Below, in pieces: positions 7,233-14,079 of a stretch of 21,355 nucleotides of DNA. Below the pieces are notes generated by a model. That model saw only the letters and a program-made list of their open reading frames with translations, did not search any database and was not told where the DNA came from. Positions within the stretch are counted from its first letter, which is position 1, and every line of letters starts with the position of its first letter. The DNA is taken from the NCBI GenBank assembly GCA_002492415.1, contig DKYK01000057.1, forward strand, positions 662-22,016. The letters run 5' to 3'. Made by a program: the position numbers and the translations under genes. The DNA is from Christensenella sp. UBA7102 (GTDB lineage: Bacteria > Bacillota > Clostridia > Christensenellales > UBA1750).

Positions 7233-7892
7233 ATGAATCGCCTGACCTATTTACCGGTATTCAACAAATTGACGAAATCACAGCAAAACACGCTGGAAAA
7301 CTCAGCTTTTGTTCGTAAATTCGGCAAAGGTGAATTCTTGCACAATGGTGCGCAGCATTGCACAGGACTCTTCCTCGTGCTCTCCGGACAGCTTCGTGCC
7401 TTTACCATATCAGATGACGGCAGAGAGATTACGATGTACCGACTTTTCGAGCGCGATATTTGCCTGTTTTCCGCATCCTGCATGATGAACAGCATTCAGT
7501 TTGACATCACCATCACCGCTGAAAAAGACACCGAAGTTTTGGTTATTCCATCAGAAGTTTACAAAAGCATTATGGAGGTTTCCGCACCGCTTGCCAATTA
7601 TACAAACGAGGTCATGGCAAGCCGCTTTTCAGATGTAATGTGGTTGATCGACCAGGTGATGTGGAAGAGCTTTGATAAAAGGTTGGCCGGTTTTCTTTTG
7701 AATGAAGCCAATATTGAGGGCACGGACACGCTGAAACTCACTCACGAGACCATCGGCAACCACCTGGGTAGCCCCCGTGAAGTCGTAACGCGGATGCTGA
7801 AGTATTTTGTGAACGAAGGCCTGATTTCCCTTTCCCGCGGAACCATAAGGATTCTGAACAGAGACGGCTTAAAAAAGATTATAAATCAATAA
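7233..7892 (+). CDS. Crp/Fnr-family transcriptional regulator
   Basis: A 219-residue regulator. A cyclic-nucleotide-binding-like beta-barrel domain covers about 10-115, a long dimerisation helix about 115-150, and a winged helix-turn-helix about 150-215 (THETIGNHLGSPREVVTRML, then the wing GLISLSRGTIRI). There is no N-terminal Fe-S cysteine cluster as in FNR. Cysteines are C43, C77 and C83; the C77-x5-C83 pair (CLFSASC) lies in the effector domain and could be a redox or sulfur switch, which is inference. I chose the ATG at 7233 because AAGGAG lies 10 nt upstream; an ATG at 7209 would fall on the predicted transcription start. It converges on the thioredoxin/rhodanese/CoADR operon and shares its terminator. 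A dyad upstream of that operon makes the operon its likely target. Confidence 0.85.
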   Translation: MNRLTYLPVFNKLTKSQQNTLENSAFVRKFGKGEFLHNGAQHCTGLFLVLSGQLRAFTISDDGREITMYRLFERDICLFSASCMMNSIQFDITITAEKDTEVLVIPSEVYKSIMEVSAPLANYTNEVMASRFSDVMWLIDQVMWKSFDKRLAGFLLNEANIEGTDTLKLTHETIGNHLGSPREVVTRMLKYFVNEGLISLSRGTIRILNRDGLKKIINQ

Positions 7893-7937
7893 AGAAAAAG
7901 CGTTGAGTTTCATCATAATTCTCAACGCTTTTTCTTT
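7891..7937. terminator. Bidirectional rho-independent terminator
   Basis: Perfect 17-bp inverted repeat, AAAGAAAAAGCGTTGAG (7891-7907) and its complement (7921-7937), around a 13-nt loop. Each arm gives a T-rich tail on one strand, so it serves both converging genes. The arms overlap the stop codons of both neighbours. Confidence 0.9.
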
Positions 7938-9628
7938 TAATCATCCATTCCGCAAAGAGTGGACTTTTTGCTCAATGCCTTGTCATTCCGGACTGCATCG
8001 TAGAACCGGAAACCACCCGCAAAGTTATAGGTGTCAAACCCATTGCTCATCAAAATTCTGCTGGCGATGTAGCTCCTCAGTCCGCTCTGGCAGATGACAT
8101 ATACAGGCTTGCTGTTGTCAAGCTCGCCGATGTGATCTCGCAACGCATCAACGGGAATGTTGGCAAAGCCTTTCGCATGCCCCTTGCTGTATTCCATCGC
8201 TGTGCGTACATCCAGAAGCGTTACGCTGCCATCGCGTGGCAGCATTTCGTCCTCTTCATAATGCCACTGCTTTACAATTCCATTCCGAATGTTTTCAATG
8301 ATATAACCCGCCATATTTACGGGGTCTTTTGCCGAAGAATACGGCGGAGCATAGGCAAGGTCCAGCTCTGTAAGATCGGTTGCCCTCATACCGGCACGAA
8401 TCGCGGTTGCCAGTACATCGATCCTCTTATCGACGCCATCAAAGCCCACAATTTGCGCCCCGAGCAGACGGTATGTGTCTTTTTCAAACAATACCTTTAA
8501 GGTCATCATCCTGCCGCCGGGATAATATCCGGCATGGCTCATGGGCGATAGAATGACCTTATCCACCGCAATGCCGAGGGCTTTCGCCGTCTTTTCGTTG
8601 ATGCCCGTAGCTGCGGCCGTCATATCAAATATTTTGATGACCGATGAGCCTTGGCCACCCGTGTAATGGCTGTCACCGCCGCAGATGTTGTCCGCGGCAA
8701 TCCTTCCCTGCTTGTTTGCGGGGCCGGCAAGGGAGATGAGCGTGTCCTCCCCCGTCACAAAATTCTTGATCTGAACCGCATCTCCGACGGCGTAAATGTC
8801 GGGAATGGAGGTCTCCATCCTGTCGTTGACTACAATGCTGCCCTTGATGCCCAGTTCCAGCCCTGCATCTTTGGCAAGTGCGGTTTCGGGAGCGACGCCG
8901 ATTGCCAGTATGACCAGGTCGGTATGGAGCGTCTGCGCAGCTTTGAGCTTCACGTCAATCCCGCAATCCGTATCGGCAAAGCCTTCCACCATTGTATCCA
9001 GCATCAGATGGATGCCATTTTTGCGAATTTCGGCATGAATGAACGACGCCATGTCCCGGTCAAAGGGCGCCATGAGCTGGTTGGCCGCTTCCACGAGGGT
9101 TACATCCATCCCAAGATCGCGCAGATTTTCCGCAGCCTCAATCCCGATGAAGCCTCCGCCGACAACAACTGCCGATTGGGGCTGATGCGCATTCGCATAG
9201 TTCTTGATCTTCAGCGTATCCTCAACGGTGCGGAGCGTAAAGATCTTATCGCTGTCAGCACCGTCAAAGCTGGGCTTGATCGGCTTGGCGCCAGGGGCGA
9301 GCACGAGCTTGTCATACCCTTCGGTAAAGATCGTACCGTTATCAATATTTTTTACGGTGACAGTTTTGTTGTCAGGATGGATTGCCATAACCTCATGATG
9401 CACATTCATCTTGACTCTAAAGCGTTTCCAAAAGCTTTCGGGTGTTTGCAGCGTCAGATCGCTCTCTTCCTCAATGGTGCCGCCGATGTAATATGGCAAA
9501 CCGCAGTTGGCATATGAGATAAATCCCGAACGCTCAAAAACAACGATATCCGCCTGCTCATCCAGCCTGCGCAGTCTCGCCGCCGCAGTAGCCCCGCCTG
9601 CAACGCCGCCTATGATGACAACCTTCAT
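7937..9628 (-). CDS. CoA-disulfide-reductase-type flavoprotein with C-terminal rhodanese domain
   Basis: A 563-residue fusion. Residues 1-450 form a pyridine nucleotide-disulfide oxidoreductase: FAD motif GGVAGGATAAARLRR (7-21), single active-site Cys C42 in SYANCGLPYYIGG, NAD(P)H motif GGGFIGIE (157-164), second FAD motif DIYAVGDA (277-284), and the CoADR-type segment YAPPYSSAKDP (426-436). Residues about 460-550 are a rhodanese domain with C513 in CQSGLRS. Such fusions reduce CoA-disulfide, CoA-persulfide or polysulfide with NAD(P)H and bound CoA; the rhodanese Cys is thought to pass sulfane sulfur to C42. A further Cys, C559, lies near the C terminus (TLCGMDD). The ATG directly follows the rhodanese stop (TAAATG), with GGAGAGGTGG inside the preceding gene, so the two are coupled. 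The protein is cytosolic. The exact substrate cannot be settled from sequence. Confidence 0.93.
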   Translation of the reverse strand: MKVVIIGGVAGGATAAARLRRLDEQADIVVFERSGFISYANCGLPYYIGGTIEEESDLTLQTPESFWKRFRVKMNVHHEVMAIHPDNKTVTVKNIDNGTIFTEGYDKLVLAPGAKPIKPSFDGADSDKIFTLRTVEDTLKIKNYANAHQPQSAVVVGGGFIGIEAAENLRDLGMDVTLVEAANQLMAPFDRDMASFIHAEIRKNGIHLMLDTMVEGFADTDCGIDVKLKAAQTLHTDLVILAIGVAPETALAKDAGLELGIKGSIVVNDRMETSIPDIYAVGDAVQIKNFVTGEDTLISLAGPANKQGRIAADNICGGDSHYTGGQGSSVIKIFDMTAAATGINEKTAKALGIAVDKVILSPMSHAGYYPGGRMMTLKVLFEKDTYRLLGAQIVGFDGVDKRIDVLATAIRAGMRATDLTELDLAYAPPYSSAKDPVNMAGYIIENIRNGIVKQWHYEEDEMLPRDGSVTLLDVRTAMEYSKGHAKGFANIPVDALRDHIGELDNSKPVYVICQSGLRSYIASRILMSNGFDTYNFAGGFRFYDAVRNDKALSKKSTLCGMDD

Positions 9629-9949
9629 TTATTTTACCACCTCTCCACGGTAGCCGCTGATGCCACCGATGTTTTTTGCGCTCGTGTATCCCATTCGCTT
9701 CAAGCAGGATACAGCTTGTCCGCTTCTGCCGCCGCTGTAACAATGAACATAAAGCGGTGTGCTTTTGTCTTTGACAGCATCCTCTATACAGGCGATTTTG
9801 TCAAGCGGTAAATTGACGCTTCCGTCAATGTGTCCGTCACGGTATTCCTCTGCTGATCTGACATCCAGCAATACCGCACCTTCGGTTGCTCTGTATTCTG
9901 CAACGCCGGCGTTGATGTCGACGCTGCGCAGGAAATCGAATAATCCCAT
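9629..9949 (-). CDS. Stand-alone rhodanese-like sulfurtransferase
   Basis: A 106-residue single-domain rhodanese. The characteristic segments are LLDVRSAEEYRDGHIDGSVN (28-46) and the active-site loop HCYSGGRSGQA with the persulfide-carrying Cys at C70, then the C-terminal GGISGYRGEV. Single-domain proteins of this type carry sulfane sulfur between partners. I chose the ATG at 9949 because AAGGAG precedes it by 7 nt; the frame extends 9 codons further upstream into the thioredoxin gene without a ribosome site. It lies between thioredoxin and the CoADR-rhodanese fusion, so the operon encodes two separate rhodanese domains plus a thiol reductant. C54 is a second Cys outside the loop. Cytosolic; no signal peptide. 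Confidence 0.9.
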   Translation of the reverse strand: MGLFDFLRSVDINAGVAEYRATEGAVLLDVRSAEEYRDGHIDGSVNLPLDKIACIEDAVKDKSTPLYVHCYSGGRSGQAVSCLKRMGYTSAKNIGGISGYRGEVVK

Positions 9950-9959
9950 TTTTTTCTCC

Positions 9960-10265
9960 TTACAGTATAACTTCAATTTGCTTTTTCGGTCTGTACCCTA
10001 CAACCCGACGTTCGAGTTTACCGTTTTTGATTACAGCGAGCATCGGAATGCTCATGATCTGAAACTGCGCCGCGAGCTCCGGCTGCTCGTCCACATTGAT
10101 TTTGCCGACCTTGACGTCGCTTCGCTCACTCGCGATTTCCGACACGATCGGGCCCATCATCCGGCAGGGACCGCACCAATCGGCATAGAAATCCAGCAGC
10201 ACAGGTTTATCGGAATGCAGCACTTCGCTTACGAAATTCTCTTTGCTGATCTTGATCACAGACAT
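9960..10265 (-). CDS. trxA: Thioredoxin
   Basis: A 101-residue classical thioredoxin with the redox motif WCGPC (W30-C34), the preceding FYAD strand, and the cis-Pro loop MSIPM. It reduces protein disulfides and, in this setting, may release sulfur from rhodanese persulfides. The start is the ATG at 10265 with AAAGGGGGAC upstream. A longer frame starting at 10298 would begin inside the -10 box and is rejected. It is the first gene of a three-gene operon with the rhodanese and CoADR-rhodanese genes, preceded by a promoter with an upstream dyad. It is probably a dedicated thioredoxin rather than the housekeeping copy, since no thioredoxin reductase is adjacent. The family is certain; the dedicated role is inference. 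Confidence 0.93.
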   Translation of the reverse strand: MSVIKISKENFVSEVLHSDKPVLLDFYADWCGPCRMMGPIVSEIASERSDVKVGKINVDEQPELAAQFQIMSIPMLAVIKNGKLERRVVGYRPKKQIEVIL

Positions 10266-10297
10266 TTTTAAGTCCCCCTTTGCTTGACTATGACCCA

Positions 10298-10303
10298 ATT
10301 ATA
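10298..10303 (-). promoter_or_regulatory. Activator-dependent promoter (-10) of the trx-rhodanese-CoADR operon
   Basis: A perfect TATAAT reads from 10303 to 10298 on the minus strand, with a predicted start near 10291 and a 26-nt leader. At 17 bp upstream the hexamer is CAGAAC, which does not resemble a -35 box. A good -10 without a -35 suggests activator dependence, and a dyad sits at the expected place (10326-10338). Confidence 0.6.
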
Positions 10304-10325
10304 GCCGATAAGACGCCGGAGTTCT

Positions 10326-10338
10326 GTGATATTGTCAC
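10326..10338. promoter_or_regulatory. Candidate class II Crp/Fnr operator
   Basis: GTGATATTGTCAC is an odd-centred dyad with five of six pairs complementary and GTGA/TCAC ends. Its centre, 10332, is about 41 bp upstream of the predicted start, the position from which Crp/Fnr-family class II activators contact RNA polymerase. The likely ligand is the Crp/Fnr protein encoded at 7233-7892. Its spacing differs from the candidate site at 7176-7190, so common recognition is unproven. Confidence 0.45.
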
Positions 10339-10384
10339 TTACGGCTATGCTCGCCTGAGGCCAGGACGCTCCGCACAGTTGCCC

Positions 10385-10421
10385 AAGGGGCCGCCTTGCG
10401 AATCCTGCAAGGTGGCCCCTT
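10385..10421. terminator. Strong hairpin downstream of the metal-ATPase gene
   Basis: Arms AAGGGGCCGCCTTGC (10385-10399) and GCAAGGTGGCCCCTT (10407-10421) pair over 15 bp with one G-T wobble around a 7-nt loop. It lies between the ATPase stop (10443) and the trx promoter. On the minus strand it lacks a U tract, so it may be an inefficient terminator or a 3'-end stabiliser. Confidence 0.5.
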
Positions 10422-10442
10422 TCTGAATTGGTTTCCCATCAA

Positions 10443-12284
10443 TCAATCCGATACGCGCAGCGCGCGCATGGCGTTGAGTATCGCCAGCACCGCCACGCCC
10501 ACATCGGCAAATACCGCCAGCCACATATTGGCATGGCCTGTCGCGCCCAGCACCAGCACAGCAGCCTTGACGCCCAGAGCAAACACAATGTTTTGCATCA
10601 CAATGCGTTTGGTCTTGCGCGCAATGCGCATCGCCGTTGCGATCTTGAGGGGGTTATCGTCCATCAGCACCACATCCGCCGCCTCAATTGCCGCGTCGGA
10701 GCCCAATGCGCCCATCGCGATGCCAATGTCCGCGCGCGCGAGCACAGGCGCATCATTGATGCCATCGCCTACAAAGGCCAGCTTGCCGCGCCCGTCCATC
10801 AACGCTTCCACAACCGTCACCTTGTCCCCGGGCATCAGTTCTGCCCGCGCCTGATCGATGCCCAGCTGCTGCGCCACGCTGTTGGCCACCTCGCTCCGGT
10901 CGCCGGTCAGCATTACAGTGCGCCGGACGCCCGCGCCCTTGAGCGCATCGACGGCCCGCTTCGCATCTTTTTTGATCACGTCAGAGATCACGATATGTCC
11001 CAGATACCGCCCCTTGCGCGCCACATGTACGATGGTGCCTATGCTCGGGCATGTGGGGGCCGCAATATCGATGCGCGCCATCAGCTTGTCATTGCCCGCC
11101 CAGACCGTCTCGCCTTCAAAGTCCGCCTTTACACCCTCGCCCGCGATCTCCTCCACGCCGCTCACCTGCGCGCGATCGATGGGTTCGCTGCACGCGCTGC
11201 GCAGCGACTGCGCAATGGGATGGTCCGACCAACTCTCGGCCGCAGCAGCAAGACGCGTCAATTCTTTTTCGCCGATGTCCGCCTCCGGATGCACTGCCGT
11301 GACGCGGAAGGCCCCTTCGGTCAACGTGCCCGTCTTGTCAAACACCACGGTATCGCATGAAGCCAGGCTCTCCAGATAATTGCTGCCCTTGACCAGCACG
11401 CCCTTTTTCGACGCACCGCCAATGCCGCCAAAGAAGGAAAGCGGCACCGAGATCACCAGCGCGCACGGGCAGGAGATGACCAGGAACGTCAGCGCCCGGT
11501 ATCCCCAATCGCTCCATTGCCCGTGGAAGAACAGCGGCGGAACCACGGCCAGAAGCACCGCCGCGCCCACCACTGCAGGCGTGTACACGCGCGCAAACCG
11601 CGTGATGAAATTCTCAGTCTGCGCTTTTTTGCTGCTCGCATTCTCCACAAGATCGAGTATCTTCGCCACCGTGGATTCTCCAAAACGCTTGGTCACGCGG
11701 ACGCGCAGCAATCCGCTCGTATTGACGCAACCCGAAGCGATCTCATCGCCTACGCCCACATCCCGGGGCAGCGTCTCTCCGGTGAGCGCCACGGTATTCA
11801 GCGCGCTGCGCCCCGCTACAATCACGCCGTCCAGCGGTACCTTTTCGCCCGCCTTGACCACGATTTCGTCGCCCACCTGCACTTCATCGGGATCCACTTG
11901 TATCAGTTCCCCATCGCGCTCCATATTGGCGTAATCGGGCCGAATGTCCATCAGCGCGGCGATGGACTTCCTGCTCTTGCCCACCGCGTAGCTCTGGAAG
12001 AGCTCGCCCACCTGGTAGAACAGCATCACCGCCACGGCCTCTGCGTACTCGCCCACAAAGAGCGCGCCCACCGTCGCAATGCCCATCAGAAAGTTCTCAT
12101 CCAGCATCTGTCCGCGGAGCAGGGAGGTCACCGCTTCCCACAGCACGTCCCAGCCGATCAGCGCGTAGGGGACCAGAAAGACCGCCAGTCGTGCCCAGCC
12201 CTGCAGCGGCAGTAGGGCGGCAACAATCAGCAACGCGAGGCTGACCAGTATGCGGATCAGCGTCCGCTTCTGTTTCTTCGTCAT
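10443..12284 (-). CDS. P1B-type heavy-metal-translocating ATPase (Zn/Cd/Pb type)
   Basis: A 613-residue P-type ATPase without its own metal-binding domain. Motifs in order: actuator TGET (168-171), metal-site CPC (272-274) in TM6, phosphorylation DKTGT (D316), the P1B marker HP (355-356) in SDHPIA, TGD (460-462), the hinge GDGINDAP (506-513), and D594 in TM8 (VFADVG). The TM8 Asp with CPC fits the ZntA/CadA (P1B-2) class that exports Zn2+, Cd2+ or Pb2+ across the plasma membrane. I chose the ATG at 12284, six bases from the stop of the HMA gene; a frame extension to 12380 would run through that gene and is rejected. The pair is transcribed from 12547-12575 under an ArsR-like operator. Metal preference is inferred from family residues. 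Confidence 0.93.
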   Translation of the reverse strand: MTKKQKRTLIRILVSLALLIVAALLPLQGWARLAVFLVPYALIGWDVLWEAVTSLLRGQMLDENFLMGIATVGALFVGEYAEAVAVMLFYQVGELFQSYAVGKSRKSIAALMDIRPDYANMERDGELIQVDPDEVQVGDEIVVKAGEKVPLDGVIVAGRSALNTVALTGETLPRDVGVGDEIASGCVNTSGLLRVRVTKRFGESTVAKILDLVENASSKKAQTENFITRFARVYTPAVVGAAVLLAVVPPLFFHGQWSDWGYRALTFLVISCPCALVISVPLSFFGGIGGASKKGVLVKGSNYLESLASCDTVVFDKTGTLTEGAFRVTAVHPEADIGEKELTRLAAAAESWSDHPIAQSLRSACSEPIDRAQVSGVEEIAGEGVKADFEGETVWAGNDKLMARIDIAAPTCPSIGTIVHVARKGRYLGHIVISDVIKKDAKRAVDALKGAGVRRTVMLTGDRSEVANSVAQQLGIDQARAELMPGDKVTVVEALMDGRGKLAFVGDGINDAPVLARADIGIAMGALGSDAAIEAADVVLMDDNPLKIATAMRIARKTKRIVMQNIVFALGVKAAVLVLGATGHANMWLAVFADVGVAVLAILNAMRALRVSD

Positions 12285-12288
12285 GGCC

Positions 12289-12507
12289 TTACACCAGTAT
12301 CCTGCAGTCCGGCTCGATCTTTCTGCAAGCCGCCACCGCCTTATCCACAATGGCATCCAGCTTTTCCTCTGCGCAGACAATGGTCAGTTTCTGCATCATG
12401 AAGTTGACGGAGCATTCCTCCACGCCCTCGATTTTGCGGATGGCGTTCTCCATCTTTGCCGCACAGTTGGCGCAATCCAGGTCCTGCATTTTGTATACTT
12501 TTCTCAT
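12289..12507 (-). CDS. Stand-alone HMA-domain metal-binding protein
   Basis: A 72-residue heavy-metal-associated domain with the CxxC motif C12-A-N-C15 in DLDCANCAAKME, as found at the N terminus of CadA-type ATPases. Here it is a separate cistron whose TAA lies just before the ATPase ATG (4 nt between them). It probably delivers metal to, or regulates, the neighbouring ATPase, acting in trans as a soluble ferredoxin-fold domain. It has a strong Shine-Dalgarno (AAGGAG) 7 nt before the ATG and is first in the operon, so it may be made in excess over the ATPase. Two further Cys (about C45 and C61) are present outside the motif. A detached HMA domain with an ATPase lacking one is known in Clostridia but is less common than the fused form. 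Confidence 0.88.
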   Translation of the reverse strand: MRKVYKMQDLDCANCAAKMENAIRKIEGVEECSVNFMMQKLTIVCAEEKLDAIVDKAVAACRKIEPDCRILV

Positions 12508-12528
12508 GGTGAATCTCCTTCCTCAATC

Positions 12529-12548
12529 ATATGAGCATCTGTTCATAT
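12529..12548. promoter_or_regulatory. ArsR/SmtB/CadC-type operator
   Basis: ATATGAGCATCTGTTCATAT is an imperfect 20-bp dyad with eight of ten pairs complementary. It has the ATATGA/TCATAT ends typical of metal-responsive ArsR-family sites (CzrA, CadC, SmtB group). It covers the end of the -10 box and the predicted start, so binding would repress and metal would induce. No ArsR-family gene is in the window. Confidence 0.7.
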
Positions 12549-12575
12549 ATTATGATATTCGCTTTGCTTTGTCAA
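12547..12575 (-). promoter_or_regulatory. Sigma-A promoter of the HMA/metal-ATPase operon
   Basis: A perfect TTGACA (12575-12570), a 17-bp spacer and TAATAT (12552-12547) on the minus strand. The predicted start, near 12540, lies in the middle of the dyad at 12529-12548. Confidence 0.8.
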
Positions 12576-12624
12576 GAGGCACGGCACATTTTTTTGAAAT
12601 TAACATAAAACGACCCCTGCGCAC

Positions 12625-12653
12625 TTGCTGCCGAATGGCTTTTCCACTATAAT
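12625..12653 (+). promoter_or_regulatory. Sigma-A promoter of glyA
   Basis: TTGCTG (12625-12630), a 17-bp spacer and a perfect TATAAT (12648-12653). The predicted start is near 12660, giving a leader of about 54 nt with no visible riboswitch or attenuator. Confidence 0.7.
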
Positions 12654-12713
12654 GAAGAAAAGTGCATCGCGCTTCCCTACACATTCATCCCAACAACAGG
12701 AGGAAATAACGCC

Positions 12714-13958
12714 ATGTTGGATCTAAAACTGGTTGCGGCCACCGACCCGGAAGTCGCGGCGGCGATGGAGCAGGAGCTGGGCCGCCAGCGCGACCATATC
12801 GAACTGATTGCTTCGGAAAATTTCGTTTCTCCGGCGGTCATGGCCGCAATGGGCAGCCACTTGACCAATAAATACGCCGAAGGGTATCCTGGCAAGCGGT
12901 ACTATGGCGGGTGCCAGTATGTGGACATCGTGGAGGACCTGGCCCGTCAGCGTGCCTGCGAGCTGTTCGGCGCGGAACATGCCAACGTGCAGCCCCATTC
13001 CGGCGCCCAGGCCAACTTGGCCGTCTATTTCGGCCTGCTCGAGCCCGGCGATACCATTCTGGGCATGAACCTCTCCCACGGCGGCCACCTGACCCATGGC
13101 TCGCCCGTCAACATGTCGGGCAAGTACTTCAACATCGTGCCCTACGGCGTCAGCGAGCAGGATGAGCGCATCGATTACGACGAGGTGCGCCGCCTTGCGC
13201 TGGAGCACAAGCCCAAGCTGCTGCTCGCTGGCGCATCGGCCTACCCGCGCATCATCGACTTTGAGCGCCTGGGCGCCATTGCCAAGGAGGCGGGCTGCCT
13301 GTTCATGGTGGATATGGCGCATATCGCCGGTCTTGTGGCGGCGGGCCTGCATCCCAGCCCCGTGCCCTACGCCGATGTTGTGACCACCACCACACACAAG
13401 ACGCTGCGCGGCCCCCGCGGCGGCCTGATCCTCTGCCGCAAGCAATACGCCAAGAAGATCGACAGCGCCATCTTCCCCGGCACGCAGGGCGGTCCGCTGA
13501 TGCACGTCATCGCCGGCAAAGCCGTGTGCCTGAAAGAAGCCATGACGCCCGAATTCAAGGCCTACCAGCAGCAGATCGTCAAGAACGCCGCCGCCATGGC
13601 CGGTGAGCTGACCCGTCAGGGCCTGCGCCTGGTCTCCGGCGGCACGGACAATCACCTGATGCTGGTTGACCTCTCCGCGCTGGATGTCACCGGCAAGGAG
13701 CTGGAAAAGCGCCTGGATGCCGCCCACATCACCGTCAACAAGAATACCATTCCCTTTGAAACCAAGTCTCCCTTCGTCACCTCGGGCATCCGCGTCGGCA
13801 CCCCCGCCGCCACCTCCCGCGGCATGAAGGAGCCCGAAATGATTCGCATCGCCCAGTGGATCGCCCGCCTGGCCAAAGAGGGCGACAATGCCATCGACGA
13901 GGTCAAAGCCGGCGTGCTTGCGCTGTGCGAGCAGTTCCCCCTCTACCCCGAGGTGTAA
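12714..13958 (+). CDS. glyA: Serine hydroxymethyltransferase
   Basis: A 414-residue, full-length PLP enzyme that interconverts serine plus tetrahydrofolate with glycine plus 5,10-methylene-tetrahydrofolate, the main one-carbon source of the cell. Visible family segments: ELIASENFVSP (30-40), NKYAEGYPGKRYYGG (52-66), the substrate/folate region HSGAQAN (95-101), MSGKYFN (134-140), VDMAHIAGL (199-207), and the PLP Schiff-base Lys K229 in TTTTHKTLRGPRGG. The C-terminal SGIRVGTPAATSRG is also intact. The start has AGGAGGAAATAACGCC before the ATG. It is monocistronic, with its own promoter and terminator. No oddities were noticed. Confidence 0.97.
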   Translation: MLDLKLVAATDPEVAAAMEQELGRQRDHIELIASENFVSPAVMAAMGSHLTNKYAEGYPGKRYYGGCQYVDIVEDLARQRACELFGAEHANVQPHSGAQANLAVYFGLLEPGDTILGMNLSHGGHLTHGSPVNMSGKYFNIVPYGVSEQDERIDYDEVRRLALEHKPKLLLAGASAYPRIIDFERLGAIAKEAGCLFMVDMAHIAGLVAAGLHPSPVPYADVVTTTTHKTLRGPRGGLILCRKQYAKKIDSAIFPGTQGGPLMHVIAGKAVCLKEAMTPEFKAYQQQIVKNAAAMAGELTRQGLRLVSGGTDNHLMLVDLSALDVTGKELEKRLDAAHITVNKNTIPFETKSPFVTSGIRVGTPAATSRGMKEPEMIRIAQWIARLAKEGDNAIDEVKAGVLALCEQFPLYPEV

Positions 13959-13980
13959 CTTCCCGTCCTTCGTTCTCCTC

Positions 13981-14017
13981 AACAAGCCATTTTGCCGTCC
14001 CGGTGTAATGGCTTGTT
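13981..14017 (+). terminator. Rho-independent terminator of glyA
   Basis: Inverted repeat AACAAGCCAT (13981-13990) and ATGGCTTGTT (14008-14017) with a 17-nt loop, followed by a short T-rich run (TTCTCTCT). It begins 22 nt after the glyA stop. Confidence 0.7.
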
Positions 14018-14079
14018 TTCTCTCTGCATCCCTACCATCATTACTCCCGCTGAGAATTTCACAGAAGGGGCCGTGATCT

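Noticed and set aside
12341..12349. Perfect DnaA-box sequence TTATCCACA
   Set aside because: A single copy inside the HMA coding region, with no cluster of boxes or AT-rich unwinding element nearby; not an origin.
12285..12380. 32-residue N-terminal extension of the metal ATPase
   Set aside because: It lies wholly in the coding region of the HMA gene in another frame and has no metal-binding motif; the ATG at 12284 explains the operon better.
12723..13985. 420-codon open frame antisense to glyA
   Set aside because: Low-complexity Gly/Ala/His-rich translation, opposite an unquestionable gene, no motif.
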